Positions 6,705 to 7,433 of a stretch of 7,433 bases of DNA are shown one piece after another. The notes below the pieces were generated by a model. That model was not told where the DNA came from. It was given only the letters and a program-made list of their open reading frames with translations, and made no database searches. Position numbers and translations under genes: made by a program. The stretch's first letter is position 1, and the number at the start of each line of letters is the position of its first letter. Source of the stretch: an uncultured Succinatimonas sp. (GTDB lineage: Bacteria; Pseudomonadota; Gammaproteobacteria; Enterobacterales; Succinivibrionaceae); assembly GCA_900548485.1 (NCBI GenBank), contig URKL01000086.1, forward strand, positions 1-7,433, written 5' to 3'.

Positions 6705-7433
6705 TTAAATGTGTTTAAAGCAAATTGCGGTAATGTCATCGGATTGAATGGCATTTTCTCGATAATTAACAATATCTTTATAGAGATTATCTAGAATATC
6801 TTGGGGAGAAGCATGAACTTGTGTTTTCATAAATTTTTCAAGTCTTGCTTCAGAAAATAGTTCTTGTTGTTCATTTTGAGCCTCAGTAATACCATCAGTA
6901 TATAAAAGCAAAGTCTCATCCTCTTGAAGGCTATCTTGATATTCTGAGTATTCAAGATCTTCCATAGCGCCAACAACCAAATCATGGGCCTTATCTAAGT
7001 AACGATGTTTTCCTTCTTTATTGATAATCAAAGGCAGGCAATGACCGCCATTGGCATAAACTAAAGAGCGAGTTTTACGATCAAAGATCGCCACAAACAA
7101 GGTTACAAACATCATATTAGGATTATGAGCACTAAGACGAGCATTAGTTTCAGTTAAAATTTTGCTAGGACTCATTCCTAGAGCAAAGCCTTCACGGATT
7201 AAGGTTACGGTCATAGTCATAAATAAGGCTGCCGGAACACCTTTATCGGAGACATCGCCAATTACTAAGGCTAATTTGTCATCATCAAGAGCGATAACAT
7301 CAAAGAGATCTCCACCAACCTCTTTAGCTGGAATTAAGAGCGAGGCTACAGAATAGGGTTTTATAGGTAGATTATCTAAATTCTCTGGGAGCATGCCCTT
7401 TTGTATATTGTAGGCAGCCCCTAATTCACCTTC
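6705..7433 (-). CDS. SpoIIE/RsbU-type PP2C serine phosphatase, N-terminal part outside the window
   Basis: The open frame runs to the right edge, giving 242 residues from the C-terminal phosphatase domain; the Met at 7394 is internal. The fragment begins with the helix AAYNIQKGMLP that typically leads into this domain. Metal-binding motifs are all present: GGDLFDV (residues 40-46), GDVSDKG (59-65), YTDGITEA (178-185) and the final DDITAI (232-237), so the enzyme should be active. Such Mn/Mg-dependent phosphatases remove phosphate from serine on STAS-domain anti-anti-sigma proteins or act at the end of sensor chains. The missing N-terminus probably holds a sensor (HAMP, GAF, PAS or response-receiver), which cannot be seen. 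It converges on the effector gene, so it is not in that operon. Similar enzymes control T3SS in Bordetella (BtrU); a link here is inference from position. Confidence 0.93.
   Translation of the reverse strand, partial: EGELGAAYNIQKGMLPENLDNLPIKPYSVASLLIPAKEVGGDLFDVIALDDDKLALVIGDVSDKGVPAALFMTMTVTLIREGFALGMSPSKILTETNARLSAHNPNMMFVTLFVAIFDRKTRSLVYANGGHCLPLIINKEGKHRYLDKAHDLVVGAMEDLEYSEYQDSLQEDETLLLYTDGITEAQNEQQELFSEARLEKFMKTQVHASPQDILDNLYKDIVNYRENAIQSDDITAICFKHI

Noticed and set aside
7162..7356. A 64-codon open frame on the + strand inside the phosphatase gene.
   Set aside because: It is the mirror of the conserved phosphatase motifs on the minus strand and shows no independent support.

Overview
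The window is AT-rich bacterial DNA cut from a type III secretion (T3SS) locus. It opens inside the gene for the T3SS export ATPase (sctN). After a 171-bp gap comes a two-gene unit: a small CesT/DspF-like class I secretion chaperone, then a giant 1584-residue protein. A SpoIIE-type PP2C phosphatase gene on the opposite strand, cut by the right edge, faces this unit. A strong bidirectional hairpin terminator separates the two converging genes.

The main point is the giant protein. Its first 60 residues are Ser/Thr/Asn-rich, like a type III signal. Its first 1000 or so residues look almost wholly alpha-helical. Its last 520 or so residues match, in order and in several local motifs, what I recall of the C-terminal third of the DspE/AvrE family (plant-pathogen effectors whose C-terminal beta-barrel forms a pore in host membranes). 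The 160-aa protein just upstream matches the DspF/AvrF chaperone pattern. I therefore read 1382-6628 as a chaperone-effector pair of the dspF-dspE type, but with an N-terminal scaffold unlike the beta-propeller of the plant family. The family call rests on comparison from memory and needs a profile search.

The ATPase resembles the YscN/EscN/HrcN group more than flagellar FliI, so the locus encodes an injectisome. The organism is probably a Gram-negative proteobacterium, likely gammaproteobacterial. The genus cannot be fixed from this window, and nothing here shows that the host is a plant. Hand counts on sampled 60-base rows give roughly 38-50% GC in sctN, 18-30% in the chaperone and effector genes, and about 40% in the phosphatase gene. 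This fits an effector cassette acquired separately from its flanks.

Proposed working order: the ATPase strips chaperones from substrates and unfolds them for export. The small chaperone binds the N-terminal region of the giant effector and delivers it. The phosphatase may belong to a partner-switching regulator, as in Bordetella (BtrU) and Chlamydia (RsbU), but its link to this T3SS rests on position alone.
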